Assembly (NCBI GenBank): GCA_016295375.1
Contig: JAEDLI010000036.1
Span: 1-20,737, forward strand
Direction: 5' to 3'
DNA: 20,737 nt
From: Fibrobacter sp.
GTDB lineage: Bacteria; Fibrobacterota; Fibrobacteria; Fibrobacterales; Fibrobacteraceae
Positions 1 through 12,497 of the stretch are shown here, piece after piece (position 1 is the first letter of the stretch; each line of letters starts with the position of its first letter). A program made the translations under genes and the position numbers. The notes beneath the pieces were generated by a model. That model saw nothing but the letters and a program-made list of their open reading frames with translations, was not told the origin of the DNA and did not search any database.

Positions 1-55
1 CCGTGAAGGTGGCCGTACCGTTGGTGCTGGTTCCGTAACCGAAATCATCAAGTAA
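1..55 (+). CDS. tuf: Elongation factor Tu, C-terminal end (partial)
   Basis: Only the last 17 codons and the TAA stop (53-55) are inside the window, read in the frame that begins at base 2. They give REGGRTVGAGSVTEIIK, the ending of bacterial EF-Tu, in which GRTVGAG is strongly conserved. EF-Tu carries aminoacyl-tRNA to the ribosome as a GTP complex. The order tuf, rpmG, tRNA-Trp, secE, nusG is a common bacterial arrangement and supports the call. The GTPase domain lies upstream of the window and cannot be assessed. Confidence 0.95.
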   Translation, partial: REGGRTVGAGSVTEIIK

Positions 56-67
56 TCAGGATTAAAA

Positions 68-220
68 ATGCCTAGAGAACTCATCGTGCTCGAATGCACA
101 GAATGCAATCAGCGCAACTATGATTGCGACAAGAACAAGCGTCTTCACCCCTCCCGCGTGGAGTACAAGAAGTACTGTCGGTTCTGCCGCAAGCATACCG
201 TTCACAAGGAATCCAAGTAA
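68..220 (+). CDS. rpmG: 50S ribosomal protein L33 (zinc-binding form)
   Basis: A 50-residue basic protein of normal length for L33, part of the large ribosomal subunit. Two CxxC pairs, C10/C13 (CTEC) and C37/C40 (CRFC), mark the zinc-binding form of the protein; an additional Cys is present at 20. The ATG at 68 follows the tuf stop by 12 bases and tRNA-Trp starts 12 bases after its own stop, so it is probably cotranscribed with tuf, the tRNA and secE. No strong Shine-Dalgarno sequence is visible; the leader is AT-rich. Confidence 0.95.
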   Translation: MPRELIVLECTECNQRNYDCDKNKRLHPSRVEYKKYCRFCRKHTVHKESK

Positions 221-232
221 GGAATTCGGAAT

Positions 233-305
233 AGGTCGGTAGCTCAATTGGTAGAGTCACGGTCTCCAAAACCGTTGGTTGGGGGTTCGAGTCCCTCCCG
301 ACCTG
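233..305 (+). tRNA. tRNA-Trp (anticodon CCA)
   Basis: The cloverleaf can be folded by hand. The acceptor stem is AGGTCGG (233-239) with CCGACCT (298-304) and discriminator G305. The D stem is GCTC/GAGT. The anticodon stem is ACGGT/ACCGT around loop CTCCAAA, with anticodon CCA at 266-268, which reads UGG. The T arm is GGGGG-TTCGAGT-CCCTC. The 3' CCA is not encoded. It sits between rpmG and secE and is probably processed from the same transcript. Confidence 0.96.
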
Positions 306-326
306 CTCGCTTCCTCAGGAGTCATT

Positions 327-515
327 ATGCGTAAGATCCAGCAATATGTGAAAGAGTCTATCCAGGAATTGAAGAAGGTCACCTGGCCTACTTGGGAAGA
401 ACTTAAAGGATCAACTCTCGTGGTGATGCTCTTCAGTGTCATTATGGGTTGCTATATTGCCGGTCTCGATGTTGGCCTCTCTTGGGTTATCGACAAGATT
501 ATGGGGAGGGGCTAG
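327..515 (+). CDS. secE: Preprotein translocase subunit SecE
   Basis: A 62-residue protein of the short, single-span SecE type. It has an amphipathic N-terminal helix ending in the SecE signature ELKKVTWPTWEEL (about 13-25), then one hydrophobic membrane segment (about 30-55). SecE clamps SecY in the inner-membrane translocon that exports proteins such as the secreted enzymes further downstream. The ATG at 327 is chosen because AGGAG (317-321) lies at good spacing; an upstream in-frame start near 279 would fall inside the tRNA. Its stop is one base before the nusG ATG, implying coupled translation. Confidence 0.95.
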   Translation: MRKIQQYVKESIQELKKVTWPTWEELKGSTLVVMLFSVIMGCYIAGLDVGLSWVIDKIMGRG

Positions 516-516
516 C

Positions 517-1059
517 ATGAAACGCTGGTATGCCATCCATACCTTCTCGGGTCAAGAAAACAACATTAAAAAGCACATCGAGCAGATGATTGAGCGCGAA
601 GGCGTTCAAGAAAAGTTCGGCCAGATTATCGTACCGACGCGTGAAGTGGTCAGCAATGTCCGCGGCAAGCGTCGTACTTCTGTTCAGAACCTGTTCCCTG
701 CTTACATCATCATTGAAATGGAGCTGGACGAGCTCACCCAGCACCTGGTGTCGACCATCAATGGCGTCACCCATTTCGCCGGAATGACCCGCACAAGCCG
801 GGTTCCCATTCCGCTTCAACAGAGCGAGGTCGATCGCCTTCTGGGGGTCAATCCTGAAGACACCATCGAAGGCGAGATCCAAATCCCGTACACTATTGGC
901 GATAATGTCTGCATCAAGGAAGGTCCTTTCAAGGGCTTTGTGGGCGTCGTAGATGAGATTATGGAAGACAAGACCAAGATCAAGGTCATGGTTTCTGTTT
1001 TCGGTCGTTCTACGCCTGTGGAACTCGGCTTCAACCAAGTCGAATCCACTGACGCTTAA
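517..1059 (+). CDS. nusG: Transcription termination/antitermination factor NusG
   Basis: A 180-residue protein of standard NusG length. The N-terminal NGN domain begins KRWYAIHTFSGQENNIKKHI and contains VPTREVV and LFPAYIIIEM. The C-terminal KOW domain (about 128-178) contains GDNVCIKEGPFKGFVGVV and ends FGRSTPVELGFNQVE. NusG binds the RNA polymerase clamp, suppresses pausing and links polymerase to Rho or ribosomal protein S10. The ATG at 517 gives the canonical start and has GGGAGGGG just upstream (503-511, inside the end of secE); a longer in-frame ORF from 436 overlaps secE and was rejected. Confidence 0.96.
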   Translation: MKRWYAIHTFSGQENNIKKHIEQMIEREGVQEKFGQIIVPTREVVSNVRGKRRTSVQNLFPAYIIIEMELDELTQHLVSTINGVTHFAGMTRTSRVPIPLQQSEVDRLLGVNPEDTIEGEIQIPYTIGDNVCIKEGPFKGFVGVVDEIMEDKTKIKVMVSVFGRSTPVELGFNQVESTDA

Positions 1060-1089
1060 TGGTACGGTTTTTGCAACGGAGATAACACA

Positions 1090-1515
1090 GTGGCAAAGAA
1101 AATCACAGGTTATATTAAGCTCCAGATTCCCGCCGGCGCCGCTAACCCGGCTCCCCCGGTAGGTCCCGCCCTTGGTCAGAAGGGTGTGAACATCATGGAG
1201 TTCTGCAAGCAGTTTAACGCTAAGACCCAGAACGACAAGGGAATGATTATCCCGGTCGTCATTACGGTCTATGCGGACAAGAGCTTTACCTTCATCACGA
1301 AGGTATCGCCGGTCCCGGCCCTCATCAAGAAGGCTGCCGGAATCGAGAGTGGCTCTGGTGAACCCAACCGTAAAAAGGTTGCAAAGATCACCAAGGCCCA
1401 GGTCCAGGATATCGCCCAAAAGAAGATGCCGGATCTAAACACAATCGACCTCGAAGCCGCTATGCGCATGGTTGCGGGCACTGCTCGTTCCATGGGCGTC
1501 GAAGTGGTTGACTGA
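1090..1515 (+). CDS. rplK: 50S ribosomal protein L11
   Basis: A 141-residue protein matching L11 in length and sequence: AKKITGYIKLQIPAGAANPAP, VGPALGQKGVNIMEFCKQFN, and the RNA-binding C-terminal domain ending ARSMGVEVVD. L11 binds the 23S rRNA GTPase-associated centre together with the L10-L7/L12 stalk, whose genes follow. Translation starts at a GTG (1090) with GGAG about nine bases upstream; there is no in-frame ATG at the right place. It follows nusG after 30 bases in the same operon. Confidence 0.96.
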   Translation: MAKKITGYIKLQIPAGAANPAPPVGPALGQKGVNIMEFCKQFNAKTQNDKGMIIPVVITVYADKSFTFITKVSPVPALIKKAAGIESGSGEPNRKKVAKITKAQVQDIAQKKMPDLNTIDLEAAMRMVAGTARSMGVEVVD

Positions 1516-1555
1516 GGCAGGTAATTCACCGTTACGTATCTGACAGGAAAATTTC

Positions 1556-2242
1556 ATGTTCAGAGGAAAAAAATACAAGAAGGTTGCAGAAGCTTTCGAC
1601 CGTAACAAGGCTTATGGTCTGAGCGAAGCAATCGAAATCCTAAAAAAGTCCGAGGTGAAGTTCGACCAGACGGTCGAAGTGCACTTTAACCTCGGTGTGG
1701 ACCCAAAACATTCCGACCAAGTGGTTCGTGGCACGGTTGTGCTGCCGCATGGTACCGGTCGTCAGGTCCGCGTTCTCGTGTTCTGCAAGGACAACAACAT
1801 TGAAGTTGCAAAGAACGCAGGCGCTGACTATGCTGGCGGTGCTGACTTGGTTCAGAAGATACAGGAAGGATGGCTGGAATTCGATTCCGTCGTTGCTACT
1901 CCCGACATGATGCCGGTGATTAGTAAGGTCGCTCGTGTTCTTGGTCCTCGTGGTATGATGCCTTCTCCCAAGGCCGGTACGGTGACCGTTAACGTCGCCC
2001 AGACCGTTAAGGAACTGAAGGCCGGTAAAATCCAGTACCGCGTTGACAAGGGCGCCAACGTCCACGCTCCTGTAGGCAAGCTCTCCTTCAGCGTCGAACA
2101 GCTGGCTGAAAACGCCAAGACCGTTATCGACTCTGTGGTTAAGAACAAGCCCCAGTCTTCTAAGGGCACATACATCAAGAGCCTCACTCTGACGGCTACG
2201 ATGGCCCCGGGCATTAAACTTGATATGGCATTGACACGCTAG
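1556..2242 (+). CDS. rplA: 50S ribosomal protein L1
   Basis: A 228-residue protein of usual L1 length. It shows the landmarks EVHFNLGVDPKHSDQ, RGTVVLPHGTG, ARVLGPRGMMPSPKAGTV and a C-terminal KGTYIKSLTLTATMAPGIKLD. L1 forms the mobile L1 stalk at the ribosomal E site and in many bacteria represses its own operon by binding the mRNA. The ATG at 1556 follows AGGAAAATTTC. Only 8 bases separate it from rplJ, so there is no space for a separate L10 leader of the type found between these genes in E. coli. Confidence 0.96.
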   Translation: MFRGKKYKKVAEAFDRNKAYGLSEAIEILKKSEVKFDQTVEVHFNLGVDPKHSDQVVRGTVVLPHGTGRQVRVLVFCKDNNIEVAKNAGADYAGGADLVQKIQEGWLEFDSVVATPDMMPVISKVARVLGPRGMMPSPKAGTVTVNVAQTVKELKAGKIQYRVDKGANVHAPVGKLSFSVEQLAENAKTVIDSVVKNKPQSSKGTYIKSLTLTATMAPGIKLDMALTR

Positions 2243-2250
2243 GAGGCACC

Positions 2251-2796
2251 ATGAAAGCTGTAGTTAAAAAACAACAGACCGTGGACGCTCTCGTTGAATC
2301 CTTCAAGGACGCCACCGCCGTCTATCTGCTCAATTTCCAGGGCATCACTGTCGAAAAGGACAATGCCCTGCGTAAGGCTCTCGCTGCAAAGGGCGTTAAG
2401 TACCACGCTGTGAAGAACACTCTTCTGAAGCGCGTGCTCGCAGCCCTTAAGGTTGAAGGTCTCGACGACCAACTGACCGGAGCTACTTCCGTGATGGTTG
2501 GCTTCGAAGAAGATCCTCTTCTGCCTGCCCGCGAAATTGAAGCATTCCACAAAGCAAATCCTGATTTCTTGGTCGCCAAGAGCATTTACCTCGACGGTAA
2601 GCCCATGCCTGGCTCCGAAGTCGTGAACCTCGCTAAGATTCCTGACCGTAAGGGCATGATTGCTATGATTGTCTCTATGGCTCTTGGTCCTGGCTCCACG
2701 ATTGCCGGTCAAATCAAGACCCTCCAGGAAAAGCTGGAAAAAGAATCGGGTTCCGAAGCCGCAGCTCCTGAAGCTGCCGCAGCACCGGAAGCTTAA
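2251..2796 (+). CDS. rplJ: 50S ribosomal protein L10
   Basis: A 181-residue L10. It contains the conserved core LRKALAAKGVKYHAVKNTLL (about 46-65), then the C-terminal helix that binds L7/L12 dimers (from about 150). The last 15 or so residues are an Ala/Glu/Pro-rich low-complexity tail, which makes the protein slightly long. L10 anchors the stalk that recruits translation GTPases. A strong AGGAGG lies at 2241-2246, overlapping the rplA stop. Confidence 0.95.
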   Translation: MKAVVKKQQTVDALVESFKDATAVYLLNFQGITVEKDNALRKALAAKGVKYHAVKNTLLKRVLAALKVEGLDDQLTGATSVMVGFEEDPLLPAREIEAFHKANPDFLVAKSIYLDGKPMPGSEVVNLAKIPDRKGMIAMIVSMALGPGSTIAGQIKTLQEKLEKESGSEAAAPEAAAAPEA

Positions 2797-2847
2797 CAAC
2801 AAACCACAAACCAAAACTTTTAAACGGAATAATCGGAGAAACACATC

Positions 2848-3219
2848 ATGGCAACTGATATCAAGGCACTGGGCGATCAAATTGTTGGTCTTACCCTTCT
2901 CGAAGCCAAGGCTTTGGCTGACTACCTCAAGGAAACTCACGGCATCGAAGCTGCTGCCGGTGGCGCCGTCGTAATGGCCGCCGCTGCTGCCGCTCCTGCT
3001 GAAGAGAAGACCGAATTCGACGTGATCCTCGTCGAATGCGGCGCTCAGAAGATGAACGTCCTTAAGGAAGTTCGCGCTATCACCGGTCTCGGCCTCGCCG
3101 AAGCCAAGAAGGTCGTCGAGACTGCTAACAGCGTCATCAAGGAAGCCGCTCCCAAGGCCGACGCCGAAGCTCTCAAGAAGAAACTCGAAGAACTCGGAGC
3201 AAAGGTTACCCTTAAGTAA
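2848..3219 (+). CDS. rplL: 50S ribosomal protein L7/L12
   Basis: A 123-residue L7/L12. The N-terminal dimerisation domain occupies about 1-35, an Ala/Gly-rich hinge lies near 36-52, and the globular C-terminal domain contains EFDVILVECGAQKMNVLKEV and ITGLGLAEAKKVVE, the surface that contacts translation GTPases. GGAG lies 11 bases before the ATG. It is separated from rplJ by 51 bases and from rpoB by a two-hairpin element, as expected for a gene needed in several copies per ribosome while rpoB is needed at a lower level. Confidence 0.96.
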   Translation: MATDIKALGDQIVGLTLLEAKALADYLKETHGIEAAAGGAVVMAAAAAAPAEEKTEFDVILVECGAQKMNVLKEVRAITGLGLAEAKKVVETANSVIKEAAPKADAEALKKKLEELGAKVTLK

Positions 3220-3225
3220 TGCTCT

Positions 3226-3285
3226 CAGTTCTTTGAACTGCTCTTGCCAATCGCCTGCACGTAAGTGCGGGCTTTTGGTGTTTTT
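3226..3285 (+). terminator. rplL-rpoB attenuator: two successive hairpins
   Basis: The first hairpin is CAGTTC-TTT-GAACTG (3226-3240). The second is stronger: GCCTGCAC-GTAA-GTGCGGGC (3253-3272, one G-U pair), followed by TTTTGGTGTTTTT (3273-3285). The second has the form of an intrinsic terminator, but rpoB follows 36 bases later with no clear separate promoter. A partial terminator (attenuator) lowering rpoBC expression relative to the ribosomal proteins is therefore the best reading. The first hairpin could be an RNA-processing site. Confidence 0.8.
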
Positions 3286-3321
3286 ATCTAATCAGGCCTT
3301 TCACCGGATGAGGTATTTCTA

Positions 3322-6300
3322 ATGACAACGGAGCGAAAGAGTTATTCCTCCAACAGATTCCAGCTGGAACTTCCGTACTTGATCGAAGTCCAGAAGGCAT
3401 CGTACGAGCAATTCCTTCAGGCCAACATTCCTCAAGAAAAGAGGATGAAAGTCGGTCTGGAGCGGGTCTTCCAGGACATCTTCCCGATTACGGACCAGAA
3501 CGGTCTCTATTCCCTGGAATACGAAAAATACTATTTCGGCATCCCGAAATACAGCATCCCTGAATGTCGCGAGCGCGGGCTCACCTACAGCATGGAGCTC
3601 TACGCTACGCTGGCCCTCCGCATTTTCGAAAAAGATGGCGAAGACCGCAAGCTGAAGGAAGAAGTCAAGAACGACGTCTTGATTTGCGAACTCCCCATCA
3701 TGACCGAAAACGGCACCTTTATTGTGAACGGCGCCGAACGCGTGGTTGTGTCTCAGCTGCACCGCTCTCCCGGTGTGAGCTTCGACGAAGAAGTGCAGCC
3801 CAACGGTCGTTCCGACTACAAGAGCCGTATTATTCCGCACCGCGGCGCTTGGGTGGAATTCAACACCGAAGGTGACATCCTTTACCTGATTATCGACCGC
3901 AAGAAAAAGCTTGCGGCTACCGCCATGCTCAGAAGCATCGGTTTCGAGACCACTCAGGATATCTTGAACCTGTTCTACAAGAAGACCGAAGAAGTCTCCG
4001 TGCAGGACCTGGCCAACGAACTTGACGAAAACGGCAAGTCCGTGCTTATCGACCGTATCATCTTCAACGACGTGGTGGATTCTTCTACCGGTGAAGTGAT
4101 TGTCGAGGCCAACACCGTTATCGACGACAAGAAGCTGGAATGCTTGCTCGAAAACAAGGTGGACAAGGTCGTTCTCCTCTCCAAGGAAGAAGAAAACTTG
4201 CTTATCCACTACACCCTGGCTGCCGACAAGACCAAGTCCAAGGGTGAAGCACTCCGCGCTATTTACTCGGTAACCCACCAGCAGCAGGACGAAGCTCCTA
4301 ACGACGAAGCTGCTCGCCTTTACTTTGAAGGCCTGTTCCTGAACGACCCCCGCAAGTATGACTTGGGCGAGGTGGGCCGTTACCGCTTGAACAACAAGGT
4401 TTACACCTCCGAAATCCAGGGCATCCTCAAGAACGTCTCTGAACAGTTCAACATTCAGGACCTGAAGATCCCGAGCCTCTCTACCATGACCATGAGCAAG
4501 GCCGATTTCCTTGCTATTATCGAATACATGGTGGGCCTCTATGACGGAGCCTCCGGATACGCCCTGGACGATATCGACCACTTGGGCAATCGCCGCACCC
4601 GTTCCGTGGGTGAACTTTTGGCGGGCCAGATTTCCGTGGGTCTTTCCCGTATGTCTCGCGTCATCCGCGAGAACCTTTCTCTCCATTCCGACGAAGAACA
4701 GACCACTCCTCGTGACTTGGTGAACACCCGCATGGTGTCCTCCGTGGTCCAGTCCTTCTTCGGTTCTTCTCAGCTTTCCCAGTTCATGGACCAGATGAAC
4801 CCGCTTTCTGAGCTCACTCACAAGCGTCGTCTCTCTGCTCTCGGTCCCGGTGGCCTTTCTCGTGAGCGCGCCGGCTTCGAAGTTCGTGACGTTCACTACA
4901 CCCACTATGGCCGTATGTGCCCCATCGAGACTCCCGAAGGTCCGAACATCGGTCTTATCAACTCCCTGGCTTCTTTCGCCGTGGTGAACCACTTCGGCTT
5001 TATCGAGACCCCGTACCGTATCGTGGGCCTTGTGGAATTTGCCGATGCCAATGGCAACAAGTGCATGTTCCCCGAAGAAAAGTGGCACTTCGGCATCTTC
5101 AAGGGCTTTGTCCATGACCCCCACCTGTTCGTGCAGCTGGAACTCTCCAAGAAGGAGATGGACGATGTCCGCATGAACCTGGACAACCGCCAGCGCGACC
5201 TGTTCGGCAGCTTTGTGAACAAGGTGTTCCAGATCAAGGACGCCGAAGGCAACGTTTCTTACTGCAAGAACGGCTTTGTGCTGGACAGCTTTGACGGCAA
5301 GCCCGACTATGTGCAGAAGGGCTCTGCGGTTGAACAGATTGTTTCTGACTTTATCACTTACTTGACCGCCGACGAAGAAGATTCCTTCAAGGTGGCTCCG
5401 GCTTCTACCGAGCTCACCGACGACAACCGTTTCAAGGAAGAATACGTTATCGTCCGCGACAAGAGCGAATACCCCCACCTGCTCCGTCAGGACAGCATCG
5501 AAATCGGCGATACCGAAACGGACCACATCGACCTTATGGACGTGGCCCCGATGCAGATTGTGTCCGTGGCCGCAGGCCTTATCCCGTTCCTCGAACACGA
5601 CGACGCCAACCGCGCCTTGATGGGTTCCAACATGCAGCGCCAGGCCGTGCCTCTGCTCCGTGCCGAAGCTCCCGTGGTGGGAACCGGCCTCGAACGCCGC
5701 GCCGCTCTCGACTCGGGTACGGTTGTGCGCGCCAAGCACGACGGCAAGGTGACCTTCGTGGACGCCCGCACCGTGACCGTGCAGCGTGGCAACATGGTGA
5801 ACGGCAATTTCGAGCCTCTCACCGGCCTCGGCGAAAACTTCGAATTCCTCGGCAAGGATCCTATCGACAATTACGTGCTCCGCAAGTTCGAGCGCTCTAA
5901 CCAGGATTCCTGCATCAACCAGAAGCCTATCGTGAATGTGGGCGATTTCGTCAAGGCGGGCGACGTGCTGGCCGACGGCGTTTCTACCGACCACGGCGAA
6001 CTGGCTCTGGGTAAGAACATCTTGATTGGCTTCCTCCCCTGGAACGGTTACAACTACGAAGACGCCGTTATCATTTCCGAAGAGCTCGCCATCAAGGATA
6101 CCTTTACATCCATCCATATCGAAGAATACGAGCTGGAAGTTCGCGACACCAAGCGCGGCCCCGAAGAGCTCACTCGTGAAATCCCCAACGTGGGCGAAGA
6201 TGCGCTCCGTAACCTGGACGAAAACGGCGTGATTCGCGTAGGTGCCGAAGTCAATGCCGACGATATTCTGGTGGGTAAGGTGACGCCCAAGGGCGAAACG

Positions 6301-7596
6301 GAACTCACTCCGGAAGAACGCCTGCTCCGCGCCATCTTCGGCGAAAAGGCCGGCGATGTCCGCGATTCTTCTCTCAAGGCTCCTCCGGGAATGAAGGGCG
6401 TGGTGCTTGAAACCCGTGTCTTCAGCAAGAAGGACAAGTCCGACAAGAAGAGCAAGGAAAAGGATGCGGAAATGATCGATGAAATCCGCTCCAATTTCCA
6501 GACCCAGATCGACAAGATTAAGGCCTCTTGCCGCGAACACCTGTTCGAACTCCTGGCTGGCAAGGCCGCCGGCAAGGTGATGGACAACGAAACTCACGAA
6601 CTCTTGATTCGTGAAGGCCAGATTTACAACGAACAGAACCTCGCCATGCTGGACGTGACCAAGGTTTCTCCGGCTTCCACCTTCGTGACAGGCGACGACG
6701 AGCTCCAGGAAATGGTGCTCTCCCTGGTGCTGGTGGCCCGCGACAACCTCGATACCCTGACCCGCACCATGGAAAAGGAAATCGACAAGGTCACCAAGGG
6801 CGACGAACTCAAGCCCGGCGTTCTCAAGAGCGTCAAGGTCTATATCGCCAAGAAGCGCTGCCTCTCCATCGGTGACAAGATGGCCGGTCGTCACGGTAAC
6901 AAGGGCGTGGTCTCCAAGATTGTGCCTGTGGAAGACATGCCGTTCACCGAAGACGGTCGCCCCCTCCAGATTCTTCTGAACCCCCTGGGCGTGCCTTCTC
7001 GTATGAACATCGGTCAGGTGCTCGAAGTCCACTTGGGCTGGGCTGCAAAGACCCTCGGCTTCAAGGTTTCTACCCCCGTGTTCGACGGTGCCAAGTTCGA
7101 AGACATTTGCAAGGAACTGGAAAAGGCTTACCAGAAGAACCCCATTGTCAACTACGAAATGGATCCGGACAACAACAAGATTATCGGTAAGGCCAAGCTC
7201 TATGACGGCCGCACCGGTGAAGCCTTCTTGAACCCGGTCACCATCGGTTACATGTACTACCTGAAACTCGGTCACTTGGTGGACGACAAGATCCACGCCC
7301 GTTCTATCGGTAGCTACGCCCTTGTGACGCAGCAGCCTCTGGGCGGTAAGAGCCAGTTCGGTGGCCAGCGCTTCGGTGAAATGGAAGTGTGGGCTATGGA
7401 AGCTTATGGTGCCGCTTACACCCTGCAGGAACTGTTGACGGTCAAGTCCGACGACGTGACGGGACGTTCCATGGTCTATGACGCCATCGTCCACGGCAAG
7501 AACACTCCGAAGCCGGGTATCCCCGAATCCTTCAACGTGATGATTCGCGAAGTTCATTCTTTGGGTCTTGACATCGAGACCACTGGAGATAGGTAA
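3322..7596 (+). CDS. rpoB: DNA-directed RNA polymerase subunit beta
   Basis: A 1424-residue RpoB, somewhat longer than E. coli beta. The rifampicin-binding cluster is intact and of sensitive type: GSSQLSQFMDQMNPL starts at G481, and D490, H500 and S505 correspond to E. coli D516, H526 and S531. Further landmarks are ETPEGPNIGLINSL, GYNYEDAVIISE and GDKMAGRHGNKGVVS (from G1184). Between about residues 1034 and 1150 lies a charged, coiled-coil-like segment rich in Lys and Glu in the place where Gram-negative lineages carry the beta SI2 insertion. GAGG precedes the ATG at 3322. The stop is one base before the rpoC ATG. Confidence 0.98.
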   Translation: MTTERKSYSSNRFQLELPYLIEVQKASYEQFLQANIPQEKRMKVGLERVFQDIFPITDQNGLYSLEYEKYYFGIPKYSIPECRERGLTYSMELYATLALRIFEKDGEDRKLKEEVKNDVLICELPIMTENGTFIVNGAERVVVSQLHRSPGVSFDEEVQPNGRSDYKSRIIPHRGAWVEFNTEGDILYLIIDRKKKLAATAMLRSIGFETTQDILNLFYKKTEEVSVQDLANELDENGKSVLIDRIIFNDVVDSSTGEVIVEANTVIDDKKLECLLENKVDKVVLLSKEEENLLIHYTLAADKTKSKGEALRAIYSVTHQQQDEAPNDEAARLYFEGLFLNDPRKYDLGEVGRYRLNNKVYTSEIQGILKNVSEQFNIQDLKIPSLSTMTMSKADFLAIIEYMVGLYDGASGYALDDIDHLGNRRTRSVGELLAGQISVGLSRMSRVIRENLSLHSDEEQTTPRDLVNTRMVSSVVQSFFGSSQLSQFMDQMNPLSELTHKRRLSALGPGGLSRERAGFEVRDVHYTHYGRMCPIETPEGPNIGLINSLASFAVVNHFGFIETPYRIVGLVEFADANGNKCMFPEEKWHFGIFKGFVHDPHLFVQLELSKKEMDDVRMNLDNRQRDLFGSFVNKVFQIKDAEGNVSYCKNGFVLDSFDGKPDYVQKGSAVEQIVSDFITYLTADEEDSFKVAPASTELTDDNRFKEEYVIVRDKSEYPHLLRQDSIEIGDTETDHIDLMDVAPMQIVSVAAGLIPFLEHDDANRALMGSNMQRQAVPLLRAEAPVVGTGLERRAALDSGTVVRAKHDGKVTFVDARTVTVQRGNMVNGNFEPLTGLGENFEFLGKDPIDNYVLRKFERSNQDSCINQKPIVNVGDFVKAGDVLADGVSTDHGELALGKNILIGFLPWNGYNYEDAVIISEELAIKDTFTSIHIEEYELEVRDTKRGPEELTREIPNVGEDALRNLDENGVIRVGAEVNADDILVGKVTPKGETELTPEERLLRAIFGEKAGDVRDSSLKAPPGMKGVVLETRVFSKKDKSDKKSKEKDAEMIDEIRSNFQTQIDKIKASCREHLFELLAGKAAGKVMDNETHELLIREGQIYNEQNLAMLDVTKVSPASTFVTGDDELQEMVLSLVLVARDNLDTLTRTMEKEIDKVTKGDELKPGVLKSVKVYIAKKRCLSIGDKMAGRHGNKGVVSKIVPVEDMPFTEDGRPLQILLNPLGVPSRMNIGQVLEVHLGWAAKTLGFKVSTPVFDGAKFEDICKELEKAYQKNPIVNYEMDPDNNKIIGKAKLYDGRTGEAFLNPVTIGYMYYLKLGHLVDDKIHARSIGSYALVTQQPLGGKSQFGGQRFGEMEVWAMEAYGAAYTLQELLTVKSDDVTGRSMVYDAIVHGKNTPKPGIPESFNVMIREVHSLGLDIETTGDR

Positions 7597-7597
7597 T

Positions 7598-12028
<4,431 letters not shown>

Positions 12029-12041
12029 TTCGGTCCAGTAC

Positions 12042-12069
12042 TTGAAAACTTTGGAAAAAAAACTATATT
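12042..12069 (+). promoter_or_regulatory. Probable rpsL-rpsG promoter
   Basis: In the 68-base gap after rpoC there is TTGAAA (12042-12047), 16 bases, then TATATT (12064-12069). Read in the FCB style the same bases are TTG, 19 bases, TATATTTG, which fits TAnnTTTG. Transcription would start near 12076, leaving a leader of about 20 bases with AGGAG (12085-12089) before the rpsL GTG. No hairpin terminator is visible after rpoC, so read-through is also possible. Confidence 0.65.
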
Positions 12070-12096
12070 TGCACTCCAAAATCTAGGAGATTAATA

Positions 12097-12486
12097 GTGC
12101 CTACTATTCAACAGCTCGTCCGTAACGGACGCGAACAAATCAGCAACAAGACCGCTTCCGTGGCCTTGAAGTCTTGCCCGCAAAAGCGTGGCGTCTGCAC
12201 CCGTGTGTACACCAGCACCCCGAAGAAGCCGAACTCCGCTCTTCGTAAGATTGCCCGTGTGCGCTTGTCCAACAAGATGGAAGTGACCGCCTACATCCCT
12301 GGCGAAGGTCACAACCTTCAGGAACACTCCATCGTGCTCATCCGCGGTGGTCGTGTGAAGGACCTTCCCGGTGTCCGTTACCACATCATCCGTGGCGCCC
12401 TGGATACCCAGGCCGTCAATGGCCGTCAGAACGGCCGTTCCAAGTATGGTGTCAAGAAAAAAGGTGCCGCTCCGGCCAAGAAGTAA
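12097..12486 (+). CDS. rpsL: 30S ribosomal protein S12
   Basis: A 129-residue S12, of usual length with a short basic tail. It contains CPQKRGVCTRVYTSTPKKPN and IRGGRVKDLPGVRYH. Lys43 and Lys88 (E. coli numbering including Met) are both present, which is the streptomycin-sensitive state; D89, the usual methylthiolation site, is also kept. S12 lies at the decoding centre of the 30S subunit. The start is GTG at 12097, fixed by AGGAG at 12085-12089 and by the conserved PTIQQLVRNGR start. rpsG follows 11 bases later. Confidence 0.97.
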   Translation: MPTIQQLVRNGREQISNKTASVALKSCPQKRGVCTRVYTSTPKKPNSALRKIARVRLSNKMEVTAYIPGEGHNLQEHSIVLIRGGRVKDLPGVRYHIIRGALDTQAVNGRQNGRSKYGVKKKGAAPAKK

Positions 12487-12497
12487 GGAAGTAGAAT

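Noticed and set aside
499..1419. Open frame of 306 codons on the - strand opposite nusG and rplK
   Set aside because: Both sense genes are unmistakable, and the antisense product has no recognisable sequence.
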